The notes: generated by a model from the sequence alone, not told the origin. 64,000 nucleotides of DNA from Taeniopygia guttata (GCF_048771995.1 NC_133063.1:30037810-30101809), one strand, 5' to 3'; positions 24,601-36,894 are shown, counted from the first letter of the stretch. Made by a program: numbers and translations.

Positions 24601-26971
24601 TTTAAATCATCCTCCTGCTGTGGTTATATATATTCTGGTCCTTATTAGCAAAACTGCAAATTTGGGTTATCAAAACGTGTCCTTGAATAATCAGATCAGG
24701 CTTTCATACATAAAGTGAAAAAAGATACAGTTTAGGAGATTCTGCCAGTTCAAACCTTAATTAAAGTGCAGAGAATTTCTCCCTTCCTACTCTTGTGCTT
24801 GTAAAAGTTCTTACACCCATCAGCAACTGGCTTCATTTAAGATATGGTGATTACTTTGCTTGATGAAATATACACACTAGGTGCATGATTTATTGCTAAT
24901 ATTTGAAGAGTTTTTGTGTTAATTAGAGAAAAATAGGAAATATACAGTTGGTTTCTTAGATGCCACTGCATTTTTATGTGCAATTTCAGGTAAAGAACAG
25001 GTATTCCTATCACCTACCTGTGTTCAACTGAAACACAGACAGCTTCTAGGTCACTAGCAGTACTTGATTCTTCTGCAGAGATTCTCAGTGCTTTGGAACA
25101 CATTAATATAAAGGGTGATGGACATCATCATGATAAGCAGATGTATGGCAATAATATTTTTTAAATACAAGGAGAAAAATTATTATTGATTCAGTGTGTC
25201 AATTTTTTGCTGCTTGTGCTTTACTTGTTATACTTCCTTCTTCCTGCTTCAGTTTATTTTCTATAGCATAGATATAGATAAAAAACTGCAAGTCAGCTAT
25301 TTTCATATGGAGTATTTGAATGGCTTATTCAAATATTCAAGAGGGCAAGGATCTTAGGCTACAAAAATCATCACAGCTACTTCCGAGAGAAAAAAAATTA
25401 GTAACTTATTTGCATCCTGAAATACTCCACAGAAGCAGCATCAGCTAGGCACCATCTGTTTTAGAATTTTGAGAAACATTCCATCTGAAAATAGAAAAAA
25501 CTATGCATTTGAAAAGTGTTTCAGAAGGAATACGTAAAACAAATCGTTACAAGATATTTTGCTAAAGTGTGTGCTCATATTTTGCATGAGCAAGACATTT
25601 ATACAGGCATCAATATCTTGAGTAAACAATGTTGTAACAGCTAAGTCTAGAACTGTATGTGGCAATGGTCATATATGTCAAGGACAGGTGTAGAGTATTT
25701 GTGTGTAGAGGTACTGATTGTTGAAACCACTGACTAGGGATCAACACTTACACTTACGGACTTTGATAGATTCTCCATTGTGCGGGAGTGTGAGCTAATT
25801 TACAAGGACAGATCTCCAGCCAAAATGAAATGTCACAATTTTTCTGCCTCTTGGTTCAGCCCAGAAGCTGACTTGAAATGTCAGGACGCAGAGATTCAAA
25901 GTGATGTATAAACAAAGATCATTCAGAACTTTTTAAAAAATAAATATAGTGAGTTAGGAACACATTTATACACACATATTAAAATTATTTAGTGAAGAAA
26001 TAATCTTTAAGTCTGCTAATAATGTAACTTAAGAAGTTTATCAGCAAATATATGCATATGTAGTACTAATTTTAAAGACTCTTGCCATCTGGTTGCAAAT
26101 ATTTTTAAAATATGAGTTTGAGGAAACTCTAGTACATGGAAATGAATAATACAAATTTCATAGTGTTATTTCTATACATTAAGTCTATGATGTAATGTTC
26201 TTACATATTGATAATCACTGTAATATCAAAGAAATTAGTTCAATGGCATGTGGTAGTTTATTATAGGAGCCATGACGCCAGAGTGCCTGTATTTTATCTA
26301 TGGAAAATTTGCTCTTAAATATTGCTAGTGGGATCTGATAATCTAGGGAGAAAATGTTTTGGATGTTTACTCTGAGCTGAAGGAAATAATCTTCAGTTTC
26401 TTTTTTTTTTGTGTTTTGCTATATGACAACTTCTCCAATGAAGGAAGTGTCTCCCAAAAAAGTATAATTAAACTTAAATGGAGTCATAATGTTTCTTCTC
26501 AAAAGATGACTGAAAGATCAGAAAAAAAAAAAATAGACTTTCTAGCTCTAAGATAAAAAGTTCAGCCATTTACTTTCCACAAAATAGTTCTATACTGTAG
26601 TTTATTATAAGCTCTATGAAGCTATTATTTTTCCATAATTTCTCTGCAAAAAAATATACTCTACAGAGCAATGATTTTCATGATGCCTTTGACAAAGCCT
26701 GAGTCTGTATTCTTACTCTTGAAGCAGGTTTTTCTCTGCAGAATATAAGTAAAGATTCATTTGGTTGTAAAAAGAGATAACGTTTCTATCAAGTTGATAA
26801 AATGACAGAGAGAAAACATCCAGTATTCAATCCTTACTGAAGTAATAATTGGCGTACTTCACAGAAAACAGAAGACTTAATGAAACTGAGCAGCCAATCC
26901 TTGACTTAGGGTTTAGAACTTAAGAACAAAAAAAAAAAAGGCTCAGACATTAAGGCATGCTGGTCACTTAC
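21626..26971. other. AT-rich stretch, no gene recognised
   Basis: About 5.3 kb with no repeat family I can name beyond a possible tail of the old CR1. Likely intronic or intergenic. Confidence 0.4.
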
Positions 26972-27101
26972 CTGGCTGCAGCAGTACAGCTGCATGCTTT
27001 CCTGTAGGCTTCTTTCACCACGACACAGACAGACTCATGATGTGTGATGATTGGTAACATGCTTGTTGATTTTTGAGTGCTACCTAAACTTTCCAAGCAA
27101 T
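26972..27101 (-). CDS. candidate exon, unrecognised minus-strand gene
   Basis: The minus strand has a near-consensus donor, CAGCCAG|GTAAGTGACC, at the low end. One frame is open for about 43 codons before it, ending in two leftover bases. It includes MLPIITHHESVCVVVKEAYR and KACSCTAAA. The acceptor is uncertain: AAACAG at 27102, TTTAG at 27084 and GTGAAAG near 27018 would each keep the phase left by 36798-36894. An ATG at 27060 means it could also be an alternative first exon. Its GC is higher than the surroundings. The two-base remainder fits the fixed acceptor of 13551-13693. The protein is not recognised. Confidence 0.38.
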
Positions 27102-28783
27102 CTGTTTAGGTACCCCTGAATTCTGGAATTAGGGGGGTGTTGCAAAATTTGAGTCTCTTTTTAGACATAATCTTTGATACTCTGCATACCGTATGAGGGT
27201 ACTCATTCAGCTGCTTTGGTGATGGGAAGTACAAAACTGCACAATGACTCTCCAAATGTCCATGAAAATAGAGAAGGAGGAAAGAGGACAAATATGAGTG
27301 GGAAAGGAAAAAGTCACAATATGGCAGAATGGTAGAAAAAGCAGTAGATAAGCAGAGTCTGCTTCCGTTGCCACTTCATTCCTTAAATCAACCACGATGT
27401 ATTGTAATGCTTATATATGTGCTGATTATCTCAGTCATACAATTGCTGTTTTATGTAAGTCAAGTGAAAACCAGCAATAAACACAAATAGAAGGTGTAGT
27501 AATTTTTTTAGTCTGTTCTTTTTATGTATTTTCCAAGGACAGTCTTTTTCATTGTAAGTTATGTTCTGAAAGTGTTGCGTCTGTGTGTAGAGAATTTTGC
27601 ACACTTCAAACACTGCGGATATCCAAACAGTAAAGATTAGTTTTGAGTCACTAAAAGACCGTATTAATGTAAAGTTCTTTCATGTTCAAAAAAACAGTCA
27701 TAACATTCCCCATGACAGCAATCACACTGTCATATTTGTTTTTAAGCAGGCTATATTAAATCATACATACTTATTACACCATACATCTTTACATTCCACT
27801 TAAATTTCAGCATTATGGCACCATTCTAGAGAGGAAGAAACTTACTTGTTTTAAGGAAAAATTAATAAACCACATAGTGTCTTCAATCTATATGGCACTT
27901 CATTGCACCTCACCGTCATACAAAGATAAAGCTATATTTTTCCTAGCTTTAGAATAGAAATAAATTAAGAGTGTCAATGAAATGCAAGAACTGAGTGAGG
28001 ATTTATTGTAGAACTTGCATTAAATAGAAATTTCTGAAGGAAATCTGTCAAGAAAGCTAAGTAACTAACTGGTGTAAAAATACATGATGTCAAAATATAC
28101 TTGTAGATTTGTAATTTCTAAAAAACACTGCATTTTCATTTAAGGTATTAGGGGGTAAATTGATTTTTGAATTAACTAGGTGACATCACTGTCTCTAAAT
28201 GCAAATATCTCTTACTTAGTGACAGTTCAGACATGTCTGGCAGAGCACTAATGTGCCCAGTTCTTCAGCAAAAAAATTGCTCATTTCCATGTTAAAATCA
28301 GCAATATATTGATTACTAGGATGGAAGTTAATTGTTTAGAGAGTTTGTTGTTTTTTGTTGGTTTTTTTGGTTTTTTTTTTATGGGATGAACAGTTTGGAT
28401 TTTGGTTTTTTACCTCTCTAGGAAGAATATTTTGTGAATTCTTTGCATGTAATTTCAAATCACTGTTTTAATGCAGCAGAACATGGCTATATTGATTCCA
28501 AATCCAACAGAGACTACTAGCATAAAAATAAATCCAGGCTATTTCTTTCTTCTAAAACTGTATAAAGTAACATGGGATAAATAAATTATTTTTCTGTCTG
28601 AATGACAGGTCAGTGGTCAGTGATTAACATCTCAAGTTCATTCAATTATAGCAGCATGAACCTTACACAGTTCAACAAGGGTGCAAACAAACATTCCAAA
28701 TGTGATTCTGAGAGATCTAAATTGATAGGGGATTCAGCTCAAGGAAAAACCCAGGCCTAAGCACACATAGTAGGGGGACAGGA
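27102..28783. other. AT-rich stretch with T/G simple sequence
   Basis: A T/G-rich tract lies near 28345-28382. No exon or named repeat is supported. Confidence 0.4.
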
Positions 28784-29070
28784 TGTTAATATGAAGCATT
28801 AAGCAAATATTTCAGATTAAATACATTGTCTATTGATTGGTCATGTTTGTATCTGTTATCATCCCATATCATGATAAAACAGTAATTCTTCTGTACCCTA
28901 GACTGTGGTGTCTTGCTAGCCCCTTATATGCCCCTGTAACTGCCATTAGGAGCAAAACCTATGATCCCACTCCTGGGGAGGGAGGGAAAGGGGAAGGGTT
29001 CCTAAATTTTTTGGTTTTCACCCAAGAATAAAAGAACCTGAAAGTGAACTTATGTGCTGAAGAGTACATC
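28784..29070 (+). mobile_element. possible short ERV LTR
   Basis: Features resemble a small retroviral LTR. It starts TGTTAATATG and has a CTATTGATTGGTCATG motif, a TATA-like CCCCTTATATGCCCC, a GC-richer GGGGAGGGAGGGAAAGGGGAAG block, and AAGAATAAAAGAACC before an end in ACATCA. I do not see a target duplication and am unsure of the family. Confidence 0.38.
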
Positions 29071-30990
29071 AGACAATCATGGAAATAAAAGGAATGAAAC
29101 AGGAGTCAATGAACACTAAAATCCATTTCCACCTAGATCACTAAACATCCTTAGCCAGTGGTATTAGATTTTTCATCTCCAGAGGATGATTTTGGGGGAC
29201 TTACTCTTAAAAATTTTATGTGACTGTCACAGGTTTTGCAGCAGTGCTTCCTGTATCTAACAGGGGCAAAAATGCTTCATTCAGAAAGAGATAGTTATAG
29301 GTTAGTTAAAGACCAAAAAAAGAGAAAATAAATTATTCTTATTTTTAAAATGTGTCCTGTAATAAATGTAGCATGCTTACACCTCATTGCTGCTACCAAT
29401 TTTAGATAGCGTTGTGAATCCCTCTTTGCGAAATGGCTAATCTGTGTGGGAAGGTATAGGAAATCGGCATGAACATTTGCCCCTATCCCCAGTTTATTAC
29501 TTTTGGAGATATGATTCTGTATACCTGTAACTTGTTGTTTCTCAACTTTCTGTGTGGATTGCTGGAATACAGGTAAAGCACAGTAGTTTCTGCAAGAAAA
29601 CAAAACTGGATTCTGTAGAGCTATGCCATCAGTAGGACTACTAATAGAATAAGATATCTCCAAAATAGTTATCACCTAAAATTTCTAGAGGAGACTCAAA
29701 GAGGACTGCTAAATATATGAAGGCAATTTTCCAGGGACTGAGAAAAAGAATACAGATGATTTTGTATTTCCCAGCAGCACTAGACAGCAGGTGAAGCAGG
29801 AACCTTGTGCCAGGCAAAACCTTCTGTGCTTCCAGACAGAAAACCCCTGCTTCTGCTTACCAGCTGCATGTGTTTCTTTGCTGAAGCATGCCTTTCAGCT
29901 TTAAAACACCAAAGATTTAAATGAGTAGAATTTTTAAAACAATCTAAATTAACTACACCCTCACAAAAAAAAATTTTTTTAAAAAAATCTCCCAAGTTCT
30001 TTGTATTTGACCATGTTGGAAATAATGAAACAAAATTAATCAATTAATCTTAGGATGGTTGTAATGCTATGAAGATCTATGAAGATAATGATTTTTAGCA
30101 CACGACTATCTCATAAGTGCAAGGGAAGAGAGGCAAGAGAGGCTTCTATCACACTTTAGCTTAAAAAGAGGGATCCACAAAGATAACAGTGAAGATAGGA
30201 AATGGCTGAAAACATGTTACTTGGTCATGATTCAAACTTACTCAAAGTTCAGCTAAGTTAAAGGTAAAAAAATTGGTGGTGACCATAATTTCGAAGGAAG
30301 ACTGGTCTAGAACAAATCCTAAGCAGTCCCTCACCCCTTTAATAACTGTGATTTATAACCCAAAACATACTGACTTGAAATAAGGCAATTCCTGGCAGTG
30401 AAAATTATTTTCTTCAGCAATTCTCTGTCACAGAATCATAAGAAAGACATTTCTGTTATAGGGAAGAATCTGTCATTGTTTTAGATTTTTAAAATACTAT
30501 AAGTCATTTTGTTGTATATGTTGTTGTCTTACGAAGCTGGGAGAAAAATGTTGGGTTCAATCCATTAAACACAAGAATTTGTAATTTCAATTGAATAAGT
30601 TTTGAGTGTCTATTACTGATAGGTAAGCTCAAAAAGGACCTCAGCTAACATAGGCATATTGTACGGATTATAGAACTTTAAAAATAATTAAAATTATTTA
30701 CATTTTGTTGTATGGCCTACAATCTTCCCTACAAGTCAATGTACATTAAATATATGCATGTAATATACATAGAATACATTAAATATACATTATATTTAGT
30801 ATCTTATTGTATATAGTAGATAATATATAATTATAGTATATTATATATATGTATTTGTTGTGTATACATGCATGTGTACATGTATTCCCTGTCTGCCTCT
30901 ATAGCACGTGCTGATGGTTTCATGCAAATGGAAAGAACTACAGCAAGATCTTGATTTCTTTCTTTAAAGATGTTCATTTATGTAGTGGCA
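29071..30990. other. AT-rich stretch with a 126-codon minus-strand frame
   Basis: The minus-strand frame at 29675-29295 is the longest outside repeats. It has no strong bounding splice sites or recognisable motif, so it is probably chance. The segment near 30730-30860 is almost pure A/T. Confidence 0.35.
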
Positions 30991-31119
30991 TATCTATCTA
31001 TCTATATCATCTATATCATCTATATCTATATATCTATATCTATATCTATATCTATATCTATATCGCTATATATCTATATCTATCCATATCTTTATCAATA
31101 TCTATATCTAATCTATATC
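30991..31119. repeat. TATATC/TATC microsatellite
   Basis: About 130 bases of TATC and TATATC units with a few interruptions. It creates a meaningless tyrosine/isoleucine-repeat frame on the plus strand. Confidence 0.95.
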
Positions 31120-31302
31120 TGCCTGAATCTGACATTAAAGTAGATGAATGCTACAAAAGGAGAGTCTTTTACATCAGAAGTCTAACTCTCAAAAATTTCT
31201 TTGAATTATTGAGGTCATTTGTAGCTGTTCTCTTTCCCATACTCCTCTATGACACAGACTATGAAAGACATAGACAATATCTGAAAGGTCTGAAATAAAA
31301 TT

Positions 31303-32786
31303 GCACTGAGGCTGTTTGACGAAACAGAATAGCCACAAGTCCATGGGTCCTGACAAGATTTACCCCAGTGTCCTGAGGGAACTGGCTGATGTTATTGCAA
31401 AGACACTCTCTTTCATATTTGAAAACTCCTGGTGGTCAGATGACCACCTGCTGACTGGAAAAAGGGAAAAAAATTTCTCTAATTTCAAAAAATGGAGAAA
31501 GGACACAGGAATCTACAGAATGGTGAGCCTCATGTCTGTGCTTGGGAAGATCATGGAGCAGATCCCCATGGAGGTAAGGTCAAGACACATTCAATACAAG
31601 GTGGTGATCCAAGACAGGCAGAACAGCCTCACCAAAAACAAATTGTGCCTGACTATTCTGGTGGCCTCCTGTGATGGAGAGACTACAACAGACATCAGCG
31701 AAGACTGACCGACATCTTCTATAACGTCTTGGATATGGTCCCACATGCCACTTCTGTGTCCAAACCGGAGAGAGATGGATTTTAAGAGTGAAATTTTTGT
31801 GGATGAGGAATTGAGTGCACTCAGGCAGCAAGTTGTGGTCACTGATTTTATGTCCAGGTGGAGGCTGGAGGCAAGTGGGGTTCCTCACAGCTCAGCTACA
31901 GGACCAGTTCTCTTGAATATTTTAATCAATGACACAGCCAGTTGGATCAAGTGCAGCCACAGCAGGTTTGCAGATTGATAAAATGTGAAAATTGCAAATT
32001 GAGAAATACAGCTGTCATAACAAATGACCAGGATACTATCCAGAGGGACCTGCCAAGCCCAAAGAGTGAACCCAGAAGAACCTAGTGAAGTCCAGTAAGT
32101 CCCAGTGCAAGTTCTACACTTGGGTTGGGCTAATCCCAGACATGACTACAAACTGGGAGAACTCATTTAGAGCAGCCTCATGGAGAAGAACTTAAAAGTT
32201 GTGATGATTAAAAAGCTGGACAGAAGCTAACAGTTTGTGACCACAACCTAGAAAGCCAATCACATCCTAGGCTGCACCAAAACAGGAGTGACCAACAGGT
32301 TGAGGGAGGTGATCCTCCCCCTATACTCTGTCTTCATGAGACCCCACTTAGACCTCAGCAGAAGAGAGACAAGGATCTTTTGGAGTGGGTCCAGAGGAGG
32401 ATCCATGAAGATGATCAGAGTGTGAGGCACCTCATGTTATTTGGCCTGGAGAAGTGAAGGCTCTAGGGCGGATCATATGACAGGCTTCCAGTACATAAAG
32501 GGGGCTTATAAAGTAAGAGAAAGAGTACCATTTATATGGGCATGTAACGATAAGAAATGGGAGTATAGTTTTAAACTAAAAAAGGAGGTTTTTAGGTTAG
32601 ACATGAGAAAGACATTATCTATTCAGAGGAGAGTGAGGTACCGGAAAAGGTTGTCCAGAGAAGTTGTGGATGTCCTGAAAATGTTCAAGACTATGCAGCC
32701 CTAACAAACTGATATAGTGAAAGGTGATCCTGCCTATGCCAGTAGGGTTGAAATTTCCAGCCTAAATCATTCAGTGATTCTATAAC
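31303..32786 (+). mobile_element. CR1 LINE, 5'-truncated, reverse transcriptase pseudogene
   Basis: The longest LINE copy here. Frame fragments follow CR1 reverse transcriptase in order: GPDKIYPSVLRELADVIAKT, then YRMVSLMSVLGKIMEQI (near 31520), then VLLNILINDTASW and SRFAD (near 31975), then the 3' segment with KKEVFRLDMRK and RLSREVVDVLK. The catalytic FADD motif is broken: the second aspartate position reads as a stop. Several frameshifts follow. The end (ATTCAGTGATTCTATAACA, to 32786) is the CR1 3' tail, so this copy reaches its natural 3' terminus and is truncated at the 5' side next to the microsatellite. Confidence 0.88.
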
Positions 32787-35100
32787 ATACCTTCTTATCA
32801 CCAGCACTTTTAAAATAAACCAAATAAATCAACTGAACCTTTTAAAAAGTTATAATATATAATGATGTGGGGAACTATCAAAATTTTTAAAGCTTGAACA
32901 AGGTTTCTATAATTCTGACAACTAGAACATTTCAAGTTTGTTATATAATATGACACAGAAACCATGTACTATTAATGAGACCTCAAGTGGGAGAGGAATT
33001 TCCATAGCAGTTTTGCACTATGTGAAATGAATGATCATTTTGATCATATTGCAGATAAATGAAACATTGAATTAACTTATTTGGCCTCATAAAGAAGCAG
33101 TAGAAATTCATAAAGTCATAGGTCTTCACTCCTACTACAGCTTTACATTCATTTTCCTAGCAGTGACATTCAGAGCAATAAAGAATATTAACATTTTTGA
33201 ACTGAGAAGATAAATTACCACTTGCAAAGCATAGATAGAACTGTACTACAGAAAACAAAGTTTAATAGATAACCAATATATTCCATTATTAAATTTCATA
33301 TTACAGAGGTAGCCAATCTTTCTAAGGCGAAGAAAAGAAAGCATACAGTGTGAAAGAGACATAGAGAAAATACCAAGCTAATAGCATCTCTGAACACCAC
33401 TCTTCACTTCCTCTCACCTTCCCCATAATAGTCTCTGAGTCACAAGAACTTATCACAAGTCTGTACTCTCACACTAGTTCTTGGCTTCAGCTCAATTCAG
33501 AAGACACAGTTTTTTTAAAAAGTAAGAAAAAGGGAGAAACATAAACATAACCTGTACATCACTCTGTTGGCCATTCTTGTCACAGAAGAAACTCACTGAG
33601 TCAGAAATCAGAAGTTATTTTCCCAGGAAAGAGAAAAATTACCACATGAGAAGGATGGTCCAGGAATCTTTAATTCAAATGCCTGAAGCACTGAGGCTTA
33701 CCTGTGTAAAAGGAAAGTTGAAAACATTTGTTTCATGTACTGACTTAAAACCCCTCTGAGATCAGTGCTCTGCTAAATACCTTCAATTTGAACAGGTTTC
33801 TGTTATCATCAGTTATCATAGGTTTGAATTGTCTTCTGTGCATTCATCATTTAGCAAGAAATGGCATACCATGTTTGCTGCCTGTTGTATAATTGTAATT
33901 TTTGTTATTAGGGACAAGGAGGAAGTAAGGAGGGGCATCAACACAACCTCTACCCTTGACTTGCAGGGAAGGAGGGGGGGGTGAGGAAGATAAAATATAC
34001 AAAGAAAGAAGAAAAAATGCAAAAGAAAAAAAGAATGTCAAGAAAAAAGGAAACAGGGGAAAAGAAGGTAGAAAAATTAAAAACTGCAAAACACTGACAA
34101 ATCTCTGTAATATAACAAAGCATTGAAAACATAAATATTTGGCTCCCACTTTCATCAATATTTTCCTTAACATTCCTTTTCCGAGTATAGGCTAAATTTA
34201 CATCAAGTAGTCACATTGTATTTTTAGTTTCACCAGGAATATTAGCAAAGTAGGTTAAATGAGAAAACAAGATTTGTTTTCTTGTGAAATAAAATAATTT
34301 TCTGTGCTGACAGACTGTTGGGATCGCTTACTATTAAAAGGAACTTGCAAATTAAATATCGTCTACAATAAATGTGATGGGACAACATGACAAACAAGTA
34401 GGCAGGAGGGAATGAATTTCAGATATTAATGAAAGATTTGACCATGTGAATATATGAAAATTCTTGTTTATTGAGAAAAATGCTATGTTTCTAGATTACA
34501 GTCCAAATTTCACCATTTTACTCTAATTTTATGTTGCTTTTTACCTTGTTAATTTAAGAGACTAAGGCTAAAATATTGAAGCTGGTAATAAGATATTAAA
34601 CTTTGCCAAGATGTGATCTAAGCTATCAATTGGTTCGCATTGCTCTGTTGCTTCACATTCATAATTTCAGCATGAAATATTACCTTTTAATGGAAGGCAG
34701 CATTTGTATATTTTTTACAAGGATAATGAGGTCAAAATAAAAATTTTACCCAGCCATCCATGAGAACTAACTAATAGTCTGCATATTAAGAAAAAATGGA
34801 CAAGCCAAGAAGTTTAAAGAGCTATGCTCACTTTATTGTAACCATTTTTCTGTAACTTCTACAGTTTTTGTTGACTTGAAAATTTGTTTCCTCTTGTAAA
34901 GTCATCTAAAACTATAATAAAAGGCATATTTTATTTCCGGTCATTTTGGAAACAGAAATCACTAATTTAAGAGAGCATTGACTTTTTATTATATTCTTGA
35001 AGATTCACTAGAAAAAAAAAATCCATTGTACATCTTTCCCCTTTGTGTAAACCCTAATTTTAACTTAATCTGAGTAATCTTTACTAAATTGCATTTACAG
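32787..35100. other. AT-rich stretch, no gene recognised
   Basis: Minus-strand frames near 33820-34170 are phenylalanine/leucine-rich low complexity from a purine-rich plus strand (33960-34075). No exon or named repeat is supported. Confidence 0.4.
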
Positions 35101-35765
35101 TGTTTCTTTTGTTTTGGTGGGGCCTATAGGGGTGGCTTCTTTGACTGCTGCCAGAAGTTTCCCCCATGTCTAGCAGACCCAATTCCAGGTGCCCCATAGA
35201 TGTACCTGCTGCTGGTCAGGGCTGAGCCCATCAGTGACAATGGTGGTGCCTTTGGGATAACAGATTTAAGAAGGGGAAAAACATATTGTGCAGGAGCAAT
35301 TGCAGACAGAGAGAAGAGGACTAAAATTTTGAGAGAAACACTCCTGCAGGTTCAGTGAAGAAGGAGGTGGAAGAGTAATCCAGGGGCTGGAGCAAAGATT
35401 TCCCTGTAGCTCGTGGAGATCCATAGGAAGGCAGAGATCCACCTGCAGCCTGTGTGAGGGATCCACGGTGGGGCAGGTACACATAGCCTGAAGGATACAC
35501 ACAGCCTGTAAAAACCTTAGTAAGCCCGTGCTGGAGAGACTTCTGAGCAGGACCTGTAGTCCTATGGAAAGAGGAGCCCATGTCAGAGCAGGATTTCTGA
35601 CAGGACTTGTGACCCCATTCCTGAAAGATGGTACCACAATGGAGGGACCCATAGTGGATAAGCTTGTGAAGAACTATATCCTGTGGAAGGACTCACACTG
35701 AAGAAGGACTGGACATCTGGATATCTCTCCTGTGTGGGAGACCCTGCAGTGCAGCAGAGGAAGAG

Positions 35766-35771
35766 AGTGAC
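35766..35771 (+). repeat. target-site duplication, left copy (AGTGAC)
   Basis: Six bases immediately before the inserted LTR, repeated exactly at 36100-36105. A six-base duplication is typical of ERVK (betaretrovirus-like) integration. Confidence 0.8.
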
Positions 35772-36099
35772 TGATGCTCCTCCCCTCTTAGCCCCCCAAA
35801 TTACTAGGCTGGCCCAGATATATGGGGCCTTGAGGGAAGGCACATCAGGAGATGGGCAAAGATACAAAAGAGGCTCCAATTCCCCAATGTCGTTCTCCAA
35901 GCTTTTTAATCCATGAGATAAGGGGGGAAAGAGAGAGCAGACAGGAAGGGTCATGGCCTTATCTACGCTCTGGACAGGGAGAGCTTTCTGGCTCTTCACC
36001 AACCCCATCGGAGCAGGAAGGAGAGGACCACACTTATCTGATCCCAGTCACAGGGGTCCCTGGAAATGGGGAAAAGCATAGCCCGAGCGCACTGTAACA
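35772..36099 (-). mobile_element. ERVK-like solo LTR nested in the ERVL-like LTR
   Basis: A 328-bp insert with retroviral termini. Read on the minus strand it starts TGTTACAGTGCG and ends GGAGCATCA. It is bounded by identical AGTGAC hexamers, and the host LTR resumes without loss on the other side. An ATTAAA-like hexamer occurs in the minus-strand sequence near 35900. No internal genes remain, so it formed by recombination between two LTRs after integration. It must be younger than its host LTR. I infer the ERVK class from the 6-bp duplication; the subfamily is not recognised. Confidence 0.78.
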
Positions 36100-36105
36100 A
36101 GTGAC
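36100..36105 (+). repeat. target-site duplication, right copy (AGTGAC)
   Basis: Exact match to 35766-35771 on the other side of the nested LTR. Confidence 0.8.
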
Positions 36106-36740
36106 CACTCCTCCTCCTGAGGAAGAAGGAGTGGCAGAGACAATGTGTGATGAACAGACCACCACTGCCATTCCCTGCTGCTTGGACTGCTGGATGGAAG
36201 GAGTGAGAGAAAATCAGAGTGCAGCTGAGACTATGAACAAGAGAAACATGGGAAAAACACATTTTAAGATTGAGTTTTTGTTTCTTAGCCTTTATTTGAT
36301 TGGTAACAAAATTAATTAATTTTAATTTTTTGTATGTACAGTCTATATTGCCCGTGATGCTAATTATGGAATAATCTCTCCCTGTCCTCATCTCCAGCCA
36401 TGAGACTTTCATTGTACTTTCTCTTCCTGTTCTCTTTCCAGTTGAGGAGCGGAGTGATAACGACGGCTTTAGTGAACATCTGTCGGGCAACCAGGGTAAA
36501 CACAGCACAACCTCATTAGATATCTCTACCAAATCCACTAGTTCAAGTGTTGTTTTGAAAATTATTATACTATTTTACTTATATATGTCATCTAAAAACC
36601 TCTGAAATTACCTGTTTCCTCTTTGAATGATTTTGAGTGCTCCTAATATGTGACAGTTTTTGTATCTAAACAATATTACAGTCATAGAAAACTCCACCTT
36701 CCAGAGTAGAGTTTAGTGAGACTTACACTTCACATTGTTT

Positions 36741-36779
36741 GATACGTATAATTGATACACATAATTGATACACATAATT
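36741..36779. repeat. 13-bp tandem repeat, three units
   Basis: Three units of GATACRYATAATT; the last two are identical. It lies within the first 60 bases of the candidate intron, just downstream of the donor of exon 36798-36894. Confidence 0.92.
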
Positions 36780-36797
36780 GATTCTGTGCTCACTTAC

Positions 36798-36894
36798 CAG
36801 CCAGTGCAGAACGAAGCCTTCTGAGGGCAGCCTTCAAAAGGAGCAGTATCATTTGGGCATCCTCTAGTCTCTGTTTTGAAGGAACCAGGCAAAC
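36798..36894 (-). CDS. candidate internal exon, unrecognised minus-strand gene
   Basis: The minus strand has an acceptor (GCATCTTACCCATTTCAG) and a near-perfect donor (GGCTG|GTAAGTGAGC) 97 bases apart. The frame starts on a codon boundary, has 32 sense codons and leaves one base. The product starts VCLVPSKQRLEDAQ and continues LLLLKAALRRLRSALA: one long, strongly amphipathic leucine- and arginine-rich helix. GC is near 50% against about 36% around it. The incoming phase matches 44458-44527, which ends on a codon boundary. A lncRNA exon is the main alternative. No protein family is recognised. Confidence 0.45.

Larger units (their letters stand above)
35101..36508 (+). mobile_element. ERVL-like solo LTR, split by a younger LTR
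   Basis: The 5' part (GGGGTGGCTTCTTTGACTGC, CAGAAGTTTCCCCCATGTCT, ACAGATTTAAGAAGGGGAAA) and the 3' part (GAAGGAGTGGCAGAGACAAT, GTCTATATTGCCCGTGATGC, TCTCTCCCTGTCCTCATCTC, AACCAGGGTAAACACAGCACA) belong to the ERVL-like family. They would be continuous if 35772-36105 were removed. Without the insert the LTR is about 1.07 kb, close to the copy at 5142-6174. The 5' end is diverged and approximate. Confidence 0.8.

Noticed and set aside
30951..31298. 115-codon frame with tyrosine/isoleucine repeats
   Set aside because: Translation of the TATATC microsatellite.
33847..34173. 108-codon minus-strand frame
   Set aside because: Low-complexity phenylalanine/leucine-rich translation of a purine-rich plus strand.
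35266..36538. Several 128-180 codon frames on the minus strand
   Set aside because: All fall within the nested LTRs and have no independent coding evidence.
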